The position numbers and the translations under genes are program-made. 64,000 nucleotides of DNA from assembly GCA_020632635.1 (NCBI GenBank), contig JACKFE010000002.1, positions 650,657-714,656 on the forward strand. Reading direction: 5' to 3'. Positions 46,884 to 57,177 of this stretch are shown here, piece by piece (within the stretch, counting starts at the first letter, position 1; each line of letters opens with the position of its first letter). The notes beneath the pieces were generated by a model. That model made no database searches, was not told the origin of the DNA, and worked only from the letters and a program-made list of their open reading frames with translations. This DNA comes from Nitrospiraceae bacterium. Lineage in GTDB: Bacteria > Nitrospirota > Nitrospiria > Nitrospirales > UBA8639.

Positions 46884-47336
46884 TTAATTGGTCCCGTTCA
46901 AATGTTCATTTCCATTAATCCCGTCTTCTTCCGGATCAATCCATGTCTTTTCCGGAAATCCCAGGGAATCTTCTCCCACTCCATAAAACAGGGCATGGGC
47001 CGACAACAAGTAGGTCATCCACCCCACAGTCCCATCCACCTCGATAATCCGATAGTGCGTATCCGTGGATTCCGGAAGGGTGTCTTGCAAGCCGGGCAAG
47101 ACCATCAGGACTCGATGCACACTGACATGGGGGGAGATTTCTTGATCGGTTTCCGGATACCGAATGGCCATCATGCCATTGGGAAGTAAGGTATTTTGCG
47201 TGAAGGTGCTGACTTGAAACGCGAGAGGATTGAGTTGGGAATCACACGAGTAACCAGCCGAAGGACAGGTCAAAACAAGAAGGGGTATGTACCATAACAA
47301 GGGTGCCAGGAGTGGACCATCTCTGAAGCCTCCCAT
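46884..47336 (-). CDS. Putative secreted protein
   Basis: This 150-residue protein has AAGGAGG before its start and a hydrophobic leader (PLLAPLLWYIPLLVLTCPSAG). The mature part (FQVSTFTQNTLLPNGMMAIR ... EVDGTVGWMTYLLSAHALFYG) has an SH3-like 'DGTVGWM' segment, and ends in an acidic tail with DPEEDGINGNEH. Unknown function; the SH3b resemblance is tentative. Confidence 0.6.
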   Translation of the reverse strand: MGGFRDGPLLAPLLWYIPLLVLTCPSAGYSCDSQLNPLAFQVSTFTQNTLLPNGMMAIRYPETDQEISPHVSVHRVLMVLPGLQDTLPESTDTHYRIIEVDGTVGWMTYLLSAHALFYGVGEDSLGFPEKTWIDPEEDGINGNEHLNGTN

Positions 47337-47498
47337 ATGACACCTCCTTGTCGGGAATCTTCAATATGGCTAGTGTTCTTCTCTGTTTATATCGGTTGGT
47401 GAACGTACGAAGTTAAATTTCAGAGATGAGAGCGGACAAGATATGCAGAACACCCTGATTTTTACGGGAAAGGTTCTGAGACTGCGAAATGGGCCGGG

Positions 47499-47708
47499 TT
47501 ACTCGGAACTGCCGAGCATATCGTCAATGAGGGGACGGTTCAGATCCTCGCAGCCAGGACAAATGAGATCGAAAAACGCTTCATGGTCCGCCACATAATT
47601 TTTCTGATCCGCCAGCTTTTCCTCGTGAATCAAATCGTAGCAGGTTGGACACAGAATCATCAGACCCCGCATAACCGAGATGGTCTTCCGCCCTATACTC
47701 CCTGACAT
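47499..47708 (-). CDS. Small CxxC protein
   Basis: This 69-residue protein has two CxxC pairs (LCPTCYDLIHEE and ICPGCEDLN), a zinc-ribbon pattern. It is next to another CxxC protein gene in the same orientation, 43 bp away. Function unknown. Confidence 0.55.
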   Translation of the reverse strand: MSGSIGRKTISVMRGLMILCPTCYDLIHEEKLADQKNYVADHEAFFDLICPGCEDLNRPLIDDMLGSSE

Positions 47709-47751
47709 TGGCCGATCTCCCTTCCCTCGGTAGGTGCCGTTGATCCTAGAC

Positions 47752-47946
47752 TCAGGACCATCCCCGCTGCTGCGCTAAGAGAAAGTCTTCCTGCTCCAAA
47801 TCAATGCCGCACACCGGACATTCATACGGCTGATCCGGTGAAGGCATGCCCAAGGGAACATCCTGGGTTCGCCCTTGGCATACATGATAGAACTTGCCTC
47901 GCGCATGCTCATCATCTAATACATCGGATTCATACTTCAGGATCAT
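47752..47946 (-). CDS. Small zinc-ribbon-like protein
   Basis: About 64 residues from MILKYESDVLDDEHARG; AAGGGGGA upstream supports this ATG rather than 48009. Contains YHVCQGR and YECPVCGIDL, which could give a rubredoxin-like or ribbon metal site. Probably paired with the preceding CxxC gene. Confidence 0.5.
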   Translation of the reverse strand: MILKYESDVLDDEHARGKFYHVCQGRTQDVPLGMPSPDQPYECPVCGIDLEQEDFLLAQQRGWS

Positions 47947-48048
47947 TTGACTTCCCCCTTCGAACATTGCACAGTTTCGGTTATAACAAGGGAGTATTTT
48001 CCTGAGCAATCCCTAATTTATTTGCCTTTTTGGTGAAGTGAGGACTGC

Positions 48049-49308
48049 ATGCGTTTCTGGCCCCCCATTCCTATGTTGTCATGTCTACCAGCGCGTCTGG
48101 CCCTATTCAGAAGATCTGGCGTGCTTACCCAAAAGTCGCCATTCCCATTCCTCTCCCCGCCTCTTCTCCTTCTCTTCCTTGTCCTGATTCTTCATGAGTG
48201 CCTTTTTCCCGCTTATGGATGGGGGTTAGCGAGCACTCCGCCCATCCCCGAGGCCTCTATCCAACTGCAACCGTTCAGCACTCACACCTTTCATCACCCC
48301 ATTTTCCTGACCGCCGCTCCCGGACACCCGGAAGGCGTCTTCGTGGTGGAACAGGAGGGATACATCCATTTTGTACGCACGGGACAAGTATCAAACACGC
48401 CATTTCTGGATATCCACTCCAAGGTCTCTTCGGGAGGCGAACAAGGTCTGCTGGGATTGGCCTTTCATCCGAATTTTTTATCCAATGGACGATTCTTCGT
48501 GAATTACACCAGGACCCAAGACGGGGCAACAGTGATCGCCGAATTTCAGGCACCATCACCACGCACCGTCGCCAATCCACAGGAACGTATTCTTCTGGTG
48601 ATTCCCCAACCTTACAGTAACCATAACGGAGGGATGCTGGCATTTGGGCCGGATCAGTATCTGTATATCGGAACCGGAGACGGAGGTTCAGGCGGCGATC
48701 CGGACAACCGCGCTCAGAACCCCCAAGACCTCCTCGGGAAACTTCTTCGGATCGATGTAGACCGATTCTTCCCCTATGCCATCCCTCCGGATAATCCTTT
48801 TCTCAAGGGAGGGGGGCAACCTGAGATTTTCGCCTTGGGGTTGAGGAATCCCTGGCGATTCTCTTTTGATCGGCAGACAGGAGACCTCTGGGCTGCTGAT
48901 GTGGGACAAAACAATTGGGAAGAGGTCGATCTCATTCAAAAAGGGAAAAACTACGGCTGGCGTCTGTTGGAAGGCCGCCATTGTTACAACCCGGCCTCCA
49001 GCTGCGAACGAGCACCGAGTTTAGTCCCGCCCGTCACGGAATACCGGCATGAACAAGGCCGATGTTCAGTCACCGGTGGATACGTCTATCGTGGGGCCAG
49101 CGTCCCAACCCTAGCAGGCATTTATGTTTTTGGTGATTTTTGTACCGGAGAAATTTGGGGCTACCACAACGGAGGGACGTGGCTGCTGACAGACACCAAC
49201 CTGCACATTTCTTCGTTTGGGGAGGATTCCGACGGTGAACTGTATGTCGTTGGATATGGCGGACAGATTTTTCGAGTGATGCCCAACGTGGTCGCCCCTC
49301 AACCCTAA
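48049..49308 (+). CDS. PQQ-type soluble sugar dehydrogenase, secreted
   Basis: This 419-residue protein has an N-terminal hydrophobic segment (PPLLLLFLVLILHECLF), so it is exported. The six-blade propeller has family signatures EQGLLGLAFHPNFLSNGRFF, YSNHNGGMLAFGPDQYLYIG, GTGDGGSGGDP and ALGLRNPWRFSFDRQTGDLW with ADVGQNNWEEVD. This is the GSDH/YliI-type PQQ-dependent aldose dehydrogenase family. It would oxidise sugars in the periplasm if PQQ is available. No PQQ biosynthesis genes are in the window. Confidence 0.88.
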   Translation: MRFWPPIPMLSCLPARLALFRRSGVLTQKSPFPFLSPPLLLLFLVLILHECLFPAYGWGLASTPPIPEASIQLQPFSTHTFHHPIFLTAAPGHPEGVFVVEQEGYIHFVRTGQVSNTPFLDIHSKVSSGGEQGLLGLAFHPNFLSNGRFFVNYTRTQDGATVIAEFQAPSPRTVANPQERILLVIPQPYSNHNGGMLAFGPDQYLYIGTGDGGSGGDPDNRAQNPQDLLGKLLRIDVDRFFPYAIPPDNPFLKGGGQPEIFALGLRNPWRFSFDRQTGDLWAADVGQNNWEEVDLIQKGKNYGWRLLEGRHCYNPASSCERAPSLVPPVTEYRHEQGRCSVTGGYVYRGASVPTLAGIYVFGDFCTGEIWGYHNGGTWLLTDTNLHISSFGEDSDGELYVVGYGGQIFRVMPNVVAPQP

Positions 49309-49340
49309 CCAGCGCTCCACGAAACCGTCAGAAGAACACG

Positions 49341-50369
49341 CTAAAACTTTTCAACCTTCCGGAACAATTCAATTTCATCCAGCACTTTTCCCACGCCATA
49401 CACAACCGAGGTTAAGGGATCTTCCACCGTAATGATCGGTAGATTCGTTTCCTCCTGAAACCGCGTGGCCAATCCTGGCAATAAGGACCCACCGCCGGTG
49501 ATCACGACCCCTTTATCGATAATATCACCCGCTAATTCCGGTGGTGTATTTTCCAAAGCCGTCCGCAACGCATTGACGATGGAATGAATGGGATCTTCCA
49601 AGGCTTCCCGAATTTCCGAATCATTGACGACCACGGTTCGCGGAATGCCGGAAATCATATCCCGGCCTTTGACCATCATGGTTTTGGCCTGTTCCAAGGG
49701 ATACGCCGATCCGACCTCGATTTTGACTCGTTCCGCCATATGGTCACCAATCAACAGATTGTACCGGCGTTTGATATAGCTCAAAATGGCATCATCCATG
49801 GAATCACCCGCCACCTTGACCGATTCGCTACAGACGATCCCTCCCAGAGAAATGACGGCAATATCCGTGGTCCCTCCTCCGATATCGACCACCATATTTC
49901 CCGACGGTTCGGTAATCGGCAGCCCCGCGCCGATGGCTGCCGCCACGGGTTCTTCAATGAGATAGACTTCACGAGCGCCGGCTTGGCTAGCCGATTCCCT
50001 CACGGCACGTTGCTCCACTTCCGTGATCCGAGACGGCACGCCGATAATACAACGTGGGCGGACAAACGCCCGGCGGTTGTGGGCCTTGGTAATAAAATAT
50101 TCCAACATGCGCTCGGTCATGGCAAAGTCGGCGATGACGCCTTCCTTGATCGGCCGGATCGCCACAATATTTCCGGGCGTCCGTCCCACCATCCGCTTGG
50201 CTTCCACGCCAACGGCCAGGACCTGATTCGTTTGCTTCTCCAGAGCCACCACCGATGGTTCGCTTAACGTAATCCCCTTTCCACGAACATACACCAGCGT
50301 GGTCGCCGTGCCTAAGTCAATAGCCAAGTCACTCGAAAACCACCCTAACACATTGCTCAACCCTACCAT
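49341..50369 (-). CDS. mreB: Rod-shape-determining actin homologue MreB
   Basis: The 342-residue length and the motifs SSDLAIDLGTATTLVYVRGK, VIADFAMTERMLEYFI, VVDIGGGTTDIAVISLGG and GVVITGGGSLLPGL are those of MreB. It polymerises along the inner membrane and guides the cell-wall elongation machinery. It is divergent from an M23 peptidase gene, 476 bp away. The mreC/D genes do not follow. Confidence 0.96.
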   Translation of the reverse strand: MVGLSNVLGWFSSDLAIDLGTATTLVYVRGKGITLSEPSVVALEKQTNQVLAVGVEAKRMVGRTPGNIVAIRPIKEGVIADFAMTERMLEYFITKAHNRRAFVRPRCIIGVPSRITEVEQRAVRESASQAGAREVYLIEEPVAAAIGAGLPITEPSGNMVVDIGGGTTDIAVISLGGIVCSESVKVAGDSMDDAILSYIKRRYNLLIGDHMAERVKIEVGSAYPLEQAKTMMVKGRDMISGIPRTVVVNDSEIREALEDPIHSIVNALRTALENTPPELAGDIIDKGVVITGGGSLLPGLATRFQEETNLPIITVEDPLTSVVYGVGKVLDEIELFRKVEKF

Positions 50370-50845
50370 GGGGCCCCCATATGCAAAGACCGTTGATCAG
50401 AAATCTGTGGATATTGATTCACACGAATGCGCAATCGCTACACTTATCGGGACATCTGTTGCAAAAATAAAGGAATAAACCCCAACGGGTATGTCCGGCA
50501 CTCAAGAAGTCCTCGTCTCTTCCATGAAACCAGGGCCCTTCCTCCAATCCGAGGGTCGGCCCTCAAGAGAAACGGGGAGGATTGTCCGAGGTGGGAAAAT
50601 ATAGCTACCCCTCGTGGGAATAGCCGCCAAAGGCTAGGCCATCACCGTAAAGATGTCAAGTGCGGAATGACGAAAAGCCAACCCCCTCATCTCTCCCAAA
50701 TCATCCAATATGGTATTCACCGTCTTCGTGTCCTTGAGACAATTCGTCAACCACACTTGCTCTCCATTCTGTCTATGGTATAAGTAGGAGGAATTCATTA
50801 TAAGTTAGTCTGTGCAATGACCATGGAGAAAGATCAACTGCCGCC
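50370..50845. other. Divergent intergenic region (mreB / M23 peptidase)
   Basis: About 475 bp without a recognised gene. It should hold the promoters of both neighbours; no motif stands out. The small frame at 50427-50783 has no support. Confidence 0.5.
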
Positions 50846-52279
50846 GTGTCTAAAAAAGTTGTCCTGATTGTTGTCACCCTCGGTTTATTGGTCACTTACC
50901 TAGGTCTCTTAGCCAATGCCCGATGGGGGGACTCTACCGCTCCCGACATTCTTCTGGAACAGCCCTTTGAACAGGTCGGCCCCACGACCCGGTTAGTACT
51001 CCGCATCAAGGACGAGGAAACCGGACTGAGGGACGTCTCGGTTCGTATTGTGCATAACCTGGAAACCTATGTGCTGGCCGAGCACGCGTTTCCATCGGAA
51101 GGGACGTTTTCGCCCGCCGGGGGAAAAGAACATGAATTCACCGTGGATCTCGTTCCGTATGAGAACCCGGCATTACCCAGGCGGCAGGGGCAAGCTCAAC
51201 TCATCATTACCGCTCGCGATTATTCCTGGAGAAATTGGTTTGAGGGGAATGCGCAGCGTGTGGAGCAGCCCTTCACCCCACAATTTACCCCGCCTCGTCT
51301 GGAATTACTGCAACCCCCGGCTACAATCGTCCAGGGTGGAACCGGCTTAGTCCGTTATCGAGTCGTTCCGGAAGTGCCTATGCATGGGGTCAAAATAGGA
51401 TCGGCCTTTTTCCCTGGATTCCCGGCACCTGATAAAGTGGGCATGTTTGCCTTCGTGGCCTTTCCCTATAACGCGCCAGCCAACACACCGGTCCAGATCA
51501 TTGCCGATGACGGATTTGGGAATTCATCCTTAATGGATGTAGACTTTGTCGTCAAACCGCAATTTTGGCGAACCCGGACGATCCCCATTACCAATTCCTT
51601 TATCAATAAAACCGTGCCCACGATTTTGGCCCAAACCCCGGAATTGGAAAATTTCGGCGACCCGCTCAAAAACTTCCTCCAAGTCAATGATACACTCCGG
51701 AAGATCAATAACCACACCATTAAAGAATTGTCGAAAAAAAGCCGTCCCGAACTGCTCTGGAAAGGACCGTTCCGGCAATTGCCCGGCTCCCAGGTAGAGG
51801 CGTCGTTTGCGGACCACCGTCAATACACCTATAACGGCCAAGTCGTGGATGCCCAGGATCACTTGGGATTTGACCTCGCAGTCACCAAACATTATCCCGT
51901 GGAAGCCGCGAACAATGGGATTGTGCTATTTGCCGGATATTTGGGCATTTATGGCAATACTGTCATTCTGGATCATGGATACGGTCTCCTTTCCCTCTAC
52001 GCCCACTTATCCTCCATTACCGTTTCAGTCGGTTCCCCGGTGACCATAGGACAAACCGTTGGCCATTCAGGCACGACCGGATTGGCTGCCGGCGACCATC
52101 TTCACTTCAGCATGATCTTGCAGGGCGAACAGGTGAACCCCACAGAATGGTGGGACCCCTTCTGGGTGAAAACACGAATCAAAGATAAACTGGGATTACC
52201 GTCCCTCACGAAATCCACCGACGAGGAACCCAAGACGGCCCCGAATACCATCGGCCCGACACCTCCTCCAACACCCTAA
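50846..52279 (+). CDS. M23 family LytM-type metallopeptidase
   Basis: The protein has 477 residues with a GTG start. An N-terminal membrane anchor (VVLIVVTLGLLVTYLGLL) precedes beta-rich domains. The LytM/peptidase M23 domain (about 330-440) contains HLGFDLAVTKHYPVEAANNG, VILDHGYGLLSLYAHLSS and the terminal GDHLHFSM with the HxH pair. It cuts or binds peptidoglycan cross-links in the periplasm. Proximity to mreB fits a cell-wall role. Confidence 0.88.
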   Translation: MSKKVVLIVVTLGLLVTYLGLLANARWGDSTAPDILLEQPFEQVGPTTRLVLRIKDEETGLRDVSVRIVHNLETYVLAEHAFPSEGTFSPAGGKEHEFTVDLVPYENPALPRRQGQAQLIITARDYSWRNWFEGNAQRVEQPFTPQFTPPRLELLQPPATIVQGGTGLVRYRVVPEVPMHGVKIGSAFFPGFPAPDKVGMFAFVAFPYNAPANTPVQIIADDGFGNSSLMDVDFVVKPQFWRTRTIPITNSFINKTVPTILAQTPELENFGDPLKNFLQVNDTLRKINNHTIKELSKKSRPELLWKGPFRQLPGSQVEASFADHRQYTYNGQVVDAQDHLGFDLAVTKHYPVEAANNGIVLFAGYLGIYGNTVILDHGYGLLSLYAHLSSITVSVGSPVTIGQTVGHSGTTGLAAGDHLHFSMILQGEQVNPTEWWDPFWVKTRIKDKLGLPSLTKSTDEEPKTAPNTIGPTPPPTP

Positions 52280-52348
52280 CGTGACCTTTCCTTCCGCCGG
52301 ACAACCGTATGACATCGTTCTTCATTCCGTCATTGAGGACTGACTTTC

Positions 52349-54763
52349 ATGGCTAAACGGACACGCACCCCTTCACCTCCTGTCGCCGCCACTGCCCCGA
52401 TTCCCGTGCCGTTGGATGAGACCACGAGGCAACGGTATCTGAATTACGCCTTATCGGTGATCACTTCCCGCGCCCTACCGGATATCCGGGACGGCTTAAA
52501 ACCGGTCCAGCGGCGGATTCTCTTTTCCATGTTTCATAACCACCGGCTCGTCCCCGACCGCCCTCCCATTAAAAGCGCCAAAGTGGTGGGATCAGTCATC
52601 GGTGAATGGCATCCCCATGGAGATGCCGCAGTGTATGAGGCCATGGCCCGCATGGCTCAGCCTTGGACCTTACGCGCCACGCTCGTCGACGGCCACGGAA
52701 ACTTCGGAAGCCAAGATGGTGACCCTCCGGCCGCCTATCGCTATACCGAAGCACGCCTGACACCCATGGCGCTGGAACTCCTGAATGAACTCAATAAGGA
52801 CACCGTCGACTTCCAACCCAATTATGACGGCAAAGCCGAAGAACCCCTGGTCCTGCCCGCCCGCTTTCCCAACCTCTTGGTCAATGGGTCCACGGGCATC
52901 GCGGTCGGGATGGCCACCAATATTCCCCCTCATAATCTCGGGGAAGTTGTCGACGCCGCCATTGCCTTGATTGACAATCGAGACACCTCGATTTCGGATC
53001 TCATGAAATTGATGAAAGGTCCCGATTTCCCCACGGGCGGAGAAATCTTGAACAACCGGACAGAACTGCGGGAGATCTACGAAACCGGCCAAGGCTCGAT
53101 TCGGTTGCGAGGCGAGTACGAGGTAAAGGACCTTGGACAGGGCAAATCGGAAATCCTCATTACCTCCATTCCATTTGCCGTCGATAAATCCACCATCGTT
53201 GAACGCATCGGCGAATTAATTGTGGCCCGCAAGGTTCCGCAATTGCTGGACGTCCGTGATGAATCAACCACCGATGTCCGAATTGCGTTGGAAACCCAGA
53301 AGGAGGCCGACCCACATCTGGCCATGGCCTATCTGTTCAAGAACACCCCGCTCCAAAACAATTTTTCCGTCAATCTTACCTGCCTGGTTCCGGTTCCTGG
53401 CTCGCCGGTGGCTCGGCCGGAATGCATGAATCTGAAGTCTATCCTGGAGCAATTCATCGAATTTCGCTTCACCACGGTCACCCGGCGATTCACCTACGAT
53501 CTCCAGGTTCTGGAACGCCGCATTCATATCCTGAACGGCTTCAAATTGATCTTCGATGCCTTGGATCAGGTCTTGAAACTCATCCGGCAAAGCGAGGGAA
53601 AAGCCGATTCAGCGCAAAAACTACAAGCCCGCTTTGGACTGGATCAGGCTCAGACCGATGCCATTCTGGAAATTCCGATTTATAAGTTGTCCCGCACGGA
53701 AATAAACAAGATGCTGGACGAGCTGGCCGACAAACTGCGGCAAGCCAAAGATCTGAAAACCCTGCTGGCCTCAAACACTAAACTGTGGGGCATCGTGAAA
53801 ACCGAATTGCAGGAAGTGGCCACGACCTATGGTGATAAACGCCGAAGCAAGATCGGGCGACGGCAAACCGAAGAGATTGCCATTGACCCCGATGCCTTCC
53901 GGGTGAAAGAAGACGCCATTATCACCGTGTCGGCCGATGGATGGATTCGTCGAGTGGGAGCTATTAAAGATCTCTCCAAGGCCCGCGTGCGGGAAGGCGA
54001 CCGCCTCATGACGATTGTCGGCGGCAGCACTGTGGATTCCGTGGTCTTCTTTTCCAATTTCGGCAGCGCCTATACCATGCGAATCGGGGACATCGCTCCC
54101 GCGCGAAGCGGGTTCGGCGATCCCGCACAAAAACTCTTCAAATTCAAGGACGGCGAACGGGTCATCGGCGCATGGAGTTTTGATCCCCGTGGATGGGGGC
54201 CAACCAGCTCACCGACTTCCGGCACCAAAAGCCAACTGGCCTTGTTTGATCAGAAAGGAAAACCCCACACCCCCCCCTCACCCGAGGCCCTGGCGGTCAC
54301 CACCAGCGGCATGGGGCTTCGGTTCGATCTTTGGGCCTACCAGGAACCCTCGACTCGTCTGGGCCGGAAGTATTGTAAAGTCAAAGACGGGGAAGAAGTC
54401 GTCGGGATCGGCGCGATCACTACCCCACTCAAGCATGCCGTGTTGGCGGTGGCATCGACACGGGGACGCGCCCTTCTGTGCAAGGCCGAGGACGTGGCGC
54501 AACTCGCAGGCCCAGGCCGGGGGGTGATGATCATGAAATTGGAGACGAATGATACGATCGTGGCCTCCGCGGTGCTCACCTCAAAAGACGATGAAATTAC
54601 GTTACTGAAAGAAGATGGGGGATCTGTGCCCCTGTCAACTCGGAAGTATCAAGTCGTAGGGCGTGGAGGAAAAGGACATCCGCTCATCAAGCGGGGCCGA
54701 CTGACGGGCATCGCCCCTCACGAACTGACGATTCCGGTGCTTCAAACAGAAGGCACCGCATAA
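52349..54763 (+). CDS. parC: Type II topoisomerase subunit A (topoisomerase IV ParC-like)
   Basis: This 804-residue protein contains RYLNYALSVITSRALPDIRD, IGEWHPHGDAAVYEAMARMA and the active-site Tyr in PAAYRYTEARLT. The C-terminal beta-pinwheel (from about 500) includes VVGRGGKG, which resembles the gyrase box but is placed near the end. It forms the DNA cleavage subunit of a gyrase or topoisomerase IV. It precedes the B subunit gene, as parC-parE or gyrA-gyrB. The IV assignment is tentative because a separate gyrase could not be checked. Confidence 0.85.
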   Translation: MAKRTRTPSPPVAATAPIPVPLDETTRQRYLNYALSVITSRALPDIRDGLKPVQRRILFSMFHNHRLVPDRPPIKSAKVVGSVIGEWHPHGDAAVYEAMARMAQPWTLRATLVDGHGNFGSQDGDPPAAYRYTEARLTPMALELLNELNKDTVDFQPNYDGKAEEPLVLPARFPNLLVNGSTGIAVGMATNIPPHNLGEVVDAAIALIDNRDTSISDLMKLMKGPDFPTGGEILNNRTELREIYETGQGSIRLRGEYEVKDLGQGKSEILITSIPFAVDKSTIVERIGELIVARKVPQLLDVRDESTTDVRIALETQKEADPHLAMAYLFKNTPLQNNFSVNLTCLVPVPGSPVARPECMNLKSILEQFIEFRFTTVTRRFTYDLQVLERRIHILNGFKLIFDALDQVLKLIRQSEGKADSAQKLQARFGLDQAQTDAILEIPIYKLSRTEINKMLDELADKLRQAKDLKTLLASNTKLWGIVKTELQEVATTYGDKRRSKIGRRQTEEIAIDPDAFRVKEDAIITVSADGWIRRVGAIKDLSKARVREGDRLMTIVGGSTVDSVVFFSNFGSAYTMRIGDIAPARSGFGDPAQKLFKFKDGERVIGAWSFDPRGWGPTSSPTSGTKSQLALFDQKGKPHTPPSPEALAVTTSGMGLRFDLWAYQEPSTRLGRKYCKVKDGEEVVGIGAITTPLKHAVLAVASTRGRALLCKAEDVAQLAGPGRGVMIMKLETNDTIVASAVLTSKDDEITLLKEDGGSVPLSTRKYQVVGRGGKGHPLIKRGRLTGIAPHELTIPVLQTEGTA

Positions 54764-54817
54764 CCGGTCCAGGCTCCGTCCTGTGAGACACGGGCAATAG
54801 GGAAGAAGGAAGGCATC

Positions 54818-56758
54818 ATGGCCAAAACATACGACGCGAGTGACATCGTCATCTTAGAAGGCATTGAGCCAGTCCGCCGGCGACCAGCCATGTATATCGG
54901 CGGCACCGATAAAACCGGCTTGCATCACCTCGTCTGGGAAATCCTGGATAATGCCATCGACGAAGTGATCAATGGCTATGCCTCCCAGATCACGGTCGAA
55001 TTGGACAAAGCCAAAACCGGGATTCGCATTACCGACAACGGACGCGGCATCCCCGTGGATAAGCATCCCACGCATAAAAAATCCGCATTGGAAATCATCA
55101 TGACCACCCTGCATGCCGGGGGCAAATTCGATTCCGGCAGCTACATTCACTCCGGCGGCTTGCACGGCGTCGGGGCGTCCGTGGTCAATGCCCTCTCCAG
55201 TTACTTGGAAGTCCAAGTCAAACGAGATGGCAAGGAATGGGAACAGACGTACGAGGCGGGAAAGCCCATGGGACCCGTCAAAGCCAATGGGGCAGCCAGA
55301 GGCACCGGCACCTCGGTCTATTTTCAACCGGATGCCAAAATTTTTGGAAAGACGATTCAATTCGATCCCGCCCTGCTTCAGGACACCCTGGACGCCAAGG
55401 CCTATCTGCATAAAGGCCTGAAACTGCTCTTCAAAGATGGGACAACCGGAGAAACTCACCAGTATCTCCATGAGCAGGGCATTCAGGAATTTTTAAAAAA
55501 ACTCGTGACCGATCGCGGTCGAAAACCCACCGCCGATTTTGTGTTCTATCTCGAACGCCAAATGAAAAGCGGAGCGGGAAGCCCCGAGACGTCAGGGGGG
55601 TTCGGCATGGAAGTGGCTTTCCAATGGACGGATGAACCGGCGGAATACGTCAAAAGCTATGTCAATGGCGTGGCGACCCCCAGCGGAGGGACACACGAAC
55701 TGGGCCTGCGGGCCGGGGTGGTCAAAGCCGTCCGGAATTATGTGGACACCCACAACCTCGTGCCCAAGGGACTCTCGCTGCAAGCCGAAGATATTCGGGA
55801 AGGCCTTACCGCCGTCTTAAGCGCACTCGTCCTGCAACCGCAATTCCAAGGGCAAACCAAGGAACGGCTGAATAACCCGGAGGTGCAAGCCCAGGTCGAC
55901 AATATCGTCCGCCCGGCGTTGGAAACCTATCTCAACGGCAATCCCAGCATCGCCGACACCTTGGTGGGCCGGATGATCCTGGCCGCGCGCGCGCGGGAAG
56001 CCTCACGCGAGGCCTCAAAAGCCGTCATGCGCAAATCCGCCATCAGCCACCGGCTGAACCTTCCAGGGAAACTGGCGGACTGCCAGAGTACGGATCCCAC
56101 CCTCAGTGAATTATTTATTGTCGAGGGTGATTCCGCCGGAGGCACGGCCAAACAAGGCCGGGACCTCAAACATCAAGCCATTCTGCCGATTCGCGGAAAA
56201 GTGCTCAACACCGAAGATCTCACGCTCGCCAAGGTGGTGGAAAACAAAGAACTGGCGGACGTCGTGAAGGTACTGGGCTGCGGCATCGGCAACGATTTCG
56301 ACCTCAAAAAACTCCGGTATCACAAAATTATTCTGCTCATGGATGCCGACATTGACGGCTATCACATCAGCACGCTCATGCTCACCTTTTTCTTCCGGCA
56401 TCTGCCGGAGCTGATCCGCCACGGCCATGTCTTCATCGCCCAGCCGCCGCTGTATCGCATTGAAATCGGCAAAGAGATCCAATGGGCGGGCACCGATGAA
56501 GAAAAAACTCGCATCGTGTCGGAAGCCCGGGCCAACGCCAAACCCACCATCAGCCGATTTAAAGGGCTGGGGGAAATGTTCCCCCAACAGTTGAAAGAGA
56601 CGACATTACATCCCGCCACCCGGCGGCTTTTGAAAGTCGAGCTCAGCAACGAATTGGAAACCGACCGCACCTTCCGTGACCTCATGGGCAAACGCACCGA
56701 AGCCCGCTATGAATTTTTGATGGCCAACGCCGGATCAGTAGAGAATTTGGATGTGTGA
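54818..56758 (+). CDS. parE: Type II topoisomerase subunit B (ParE-like)
   Basis: This 646-residue protein has the GHKL ATPase (VWEILDNAIDEVINGYA, TDNGRGIPVDKH, SGGLHGVGASVVNALS), transducer and TOPRIM domains (FIVEGDSAGGTAKQGRDL and LLMDADIDGYHI). The C-terminal tail (ISRFKGLGEM, LMGKRTEARYEF) is normal. The length fits ParE or short GyrB. It lies 54 bp after the A-subunit gene and is probably in one operon. It supplies ATP-driven strand passage. Confidence 0.9.
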   Translation: MAKTYDASDIVILEGIEPVRRRPAMYIGGTDKTGLHHLVWEILDNAIDEVINGYASQITVELDKAKTGIRITDNGRGIPVDKHPTHKKSALEIIMTTLHAGGKFDSGSYIHSGGLHGVGASVVNALSSYLEVQVKRDGKEWEQTYEAGKPMGPVKANGAARGTGTSVYFQPDAKIFGKTIQFDPALLQDTLDAKAYLHKGLKLLFKDGTTGETHQYLHEQGIQEFLKKLVTDRGRKPTADFVFYLERQMKSGAGSPETSGGFGMEVAFQWTDEPAEYVKSYVNGVATPSGGTHELGLRAGVVKAVRNYVDTHNLVPKGLSLQAEDIREGLTAVLSALVLQPQFQGQTKERLNNPEVQAQVDNIVRPALETYLNGNPSIADTLVGRMILAARAREASREASKAVMRKSAISHRLNLPGKLADCQSTDPTLSELFIVEGDSAGGTAKQGRDLKHQAILPIRGKVLNTEDLTLAKVVENKELADVVKVLGCGIGNDFDLKKLRYHKIILLMDADIDGYHISTLMLTFFFRHLPELIRHGHVFIAQPPLYRIEIGKEIQWAGTDEEKTRIVSEARANAKPTISRFKGLGEMFPQQLKETTLHPATRRLLKVELSNELETDRTFRDLMGKRTEARYEFLMANAGSVENLDV

Positions 56759-56884
56759 AGGGGTACGCTCCGTTCTCTTGACCTTCCACGAACGTCTCGT
56801 GTGATCTCGGCATTCGTCATGTTCCTCACAAGAGGCACTCCCCATAACTCCCTGTACCTTTATTCAGCGGTTCGGGAGAATGGA

Positions 56885-56914
56885 TTGAACCTGATAATGC
56901 GTAGGTTCTATAAT
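56885..56914 (+). promoter_or_regulatory. Consensus-like promoter of the toxin-antitoxin pair
   Basis: TTGAAC (56885-56890), 18-bp spacer, TATAAT (56909-56914), with the antitoxin ATG 30 bp further on and AAAGGAG as ribosome site. Well placed for a sigma-70 promoter. Confidence 0.6.
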
Positions 56915-56943
56915 TAGAAAACTGAACGCAAAAGGAGTGAGCC

Positions 56944-57177
56944 ATGAAGCCCAGTCCCCAGAAAATCATAGACGAAGCCATGAAGCTAGAGCCCACAACT
57001 CGGGCGTTTGTCGTCGAATCCCTCTTGGAAAGTCTAGATTTTGAGGAAGATTTTTCCCTATCAGAGGAATGGACGCAGGAAATTCGCCGACGATGCGAAG
57101 AAATTGACAGTGGAAAAACCGCATTAGTCGATGGTGAGACCGTACTCTCCAATCTCCACAACAAATACCCTTCATGA
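56944..57177 (+). CDS. Antitoxin, addiction-module (RelB/ParD-like) family
   Basis: This 77-residue protein (IIDEAMKLEPTTRAFVVESL, then LESLDFEEDF, EWTQEIRRRCEEIDSG) matches the 'putative addiction module component' family, whose members are unstable antitoxins with a C-terminal toxin-binding helix. Its stop overlaps the toxin start by four bases, as is usual for such pairs. It should bind and neutralise the ParE/RelE-like toxin and repress the promoter. Confidence 0.88.
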   Translation: MKPSPQKIIDEAMKLEPTTRAFVVESLLESLDFEEDFSLSEEWTQEIRRRCEEIDSGKTALVDGETVLSNLHNKYPS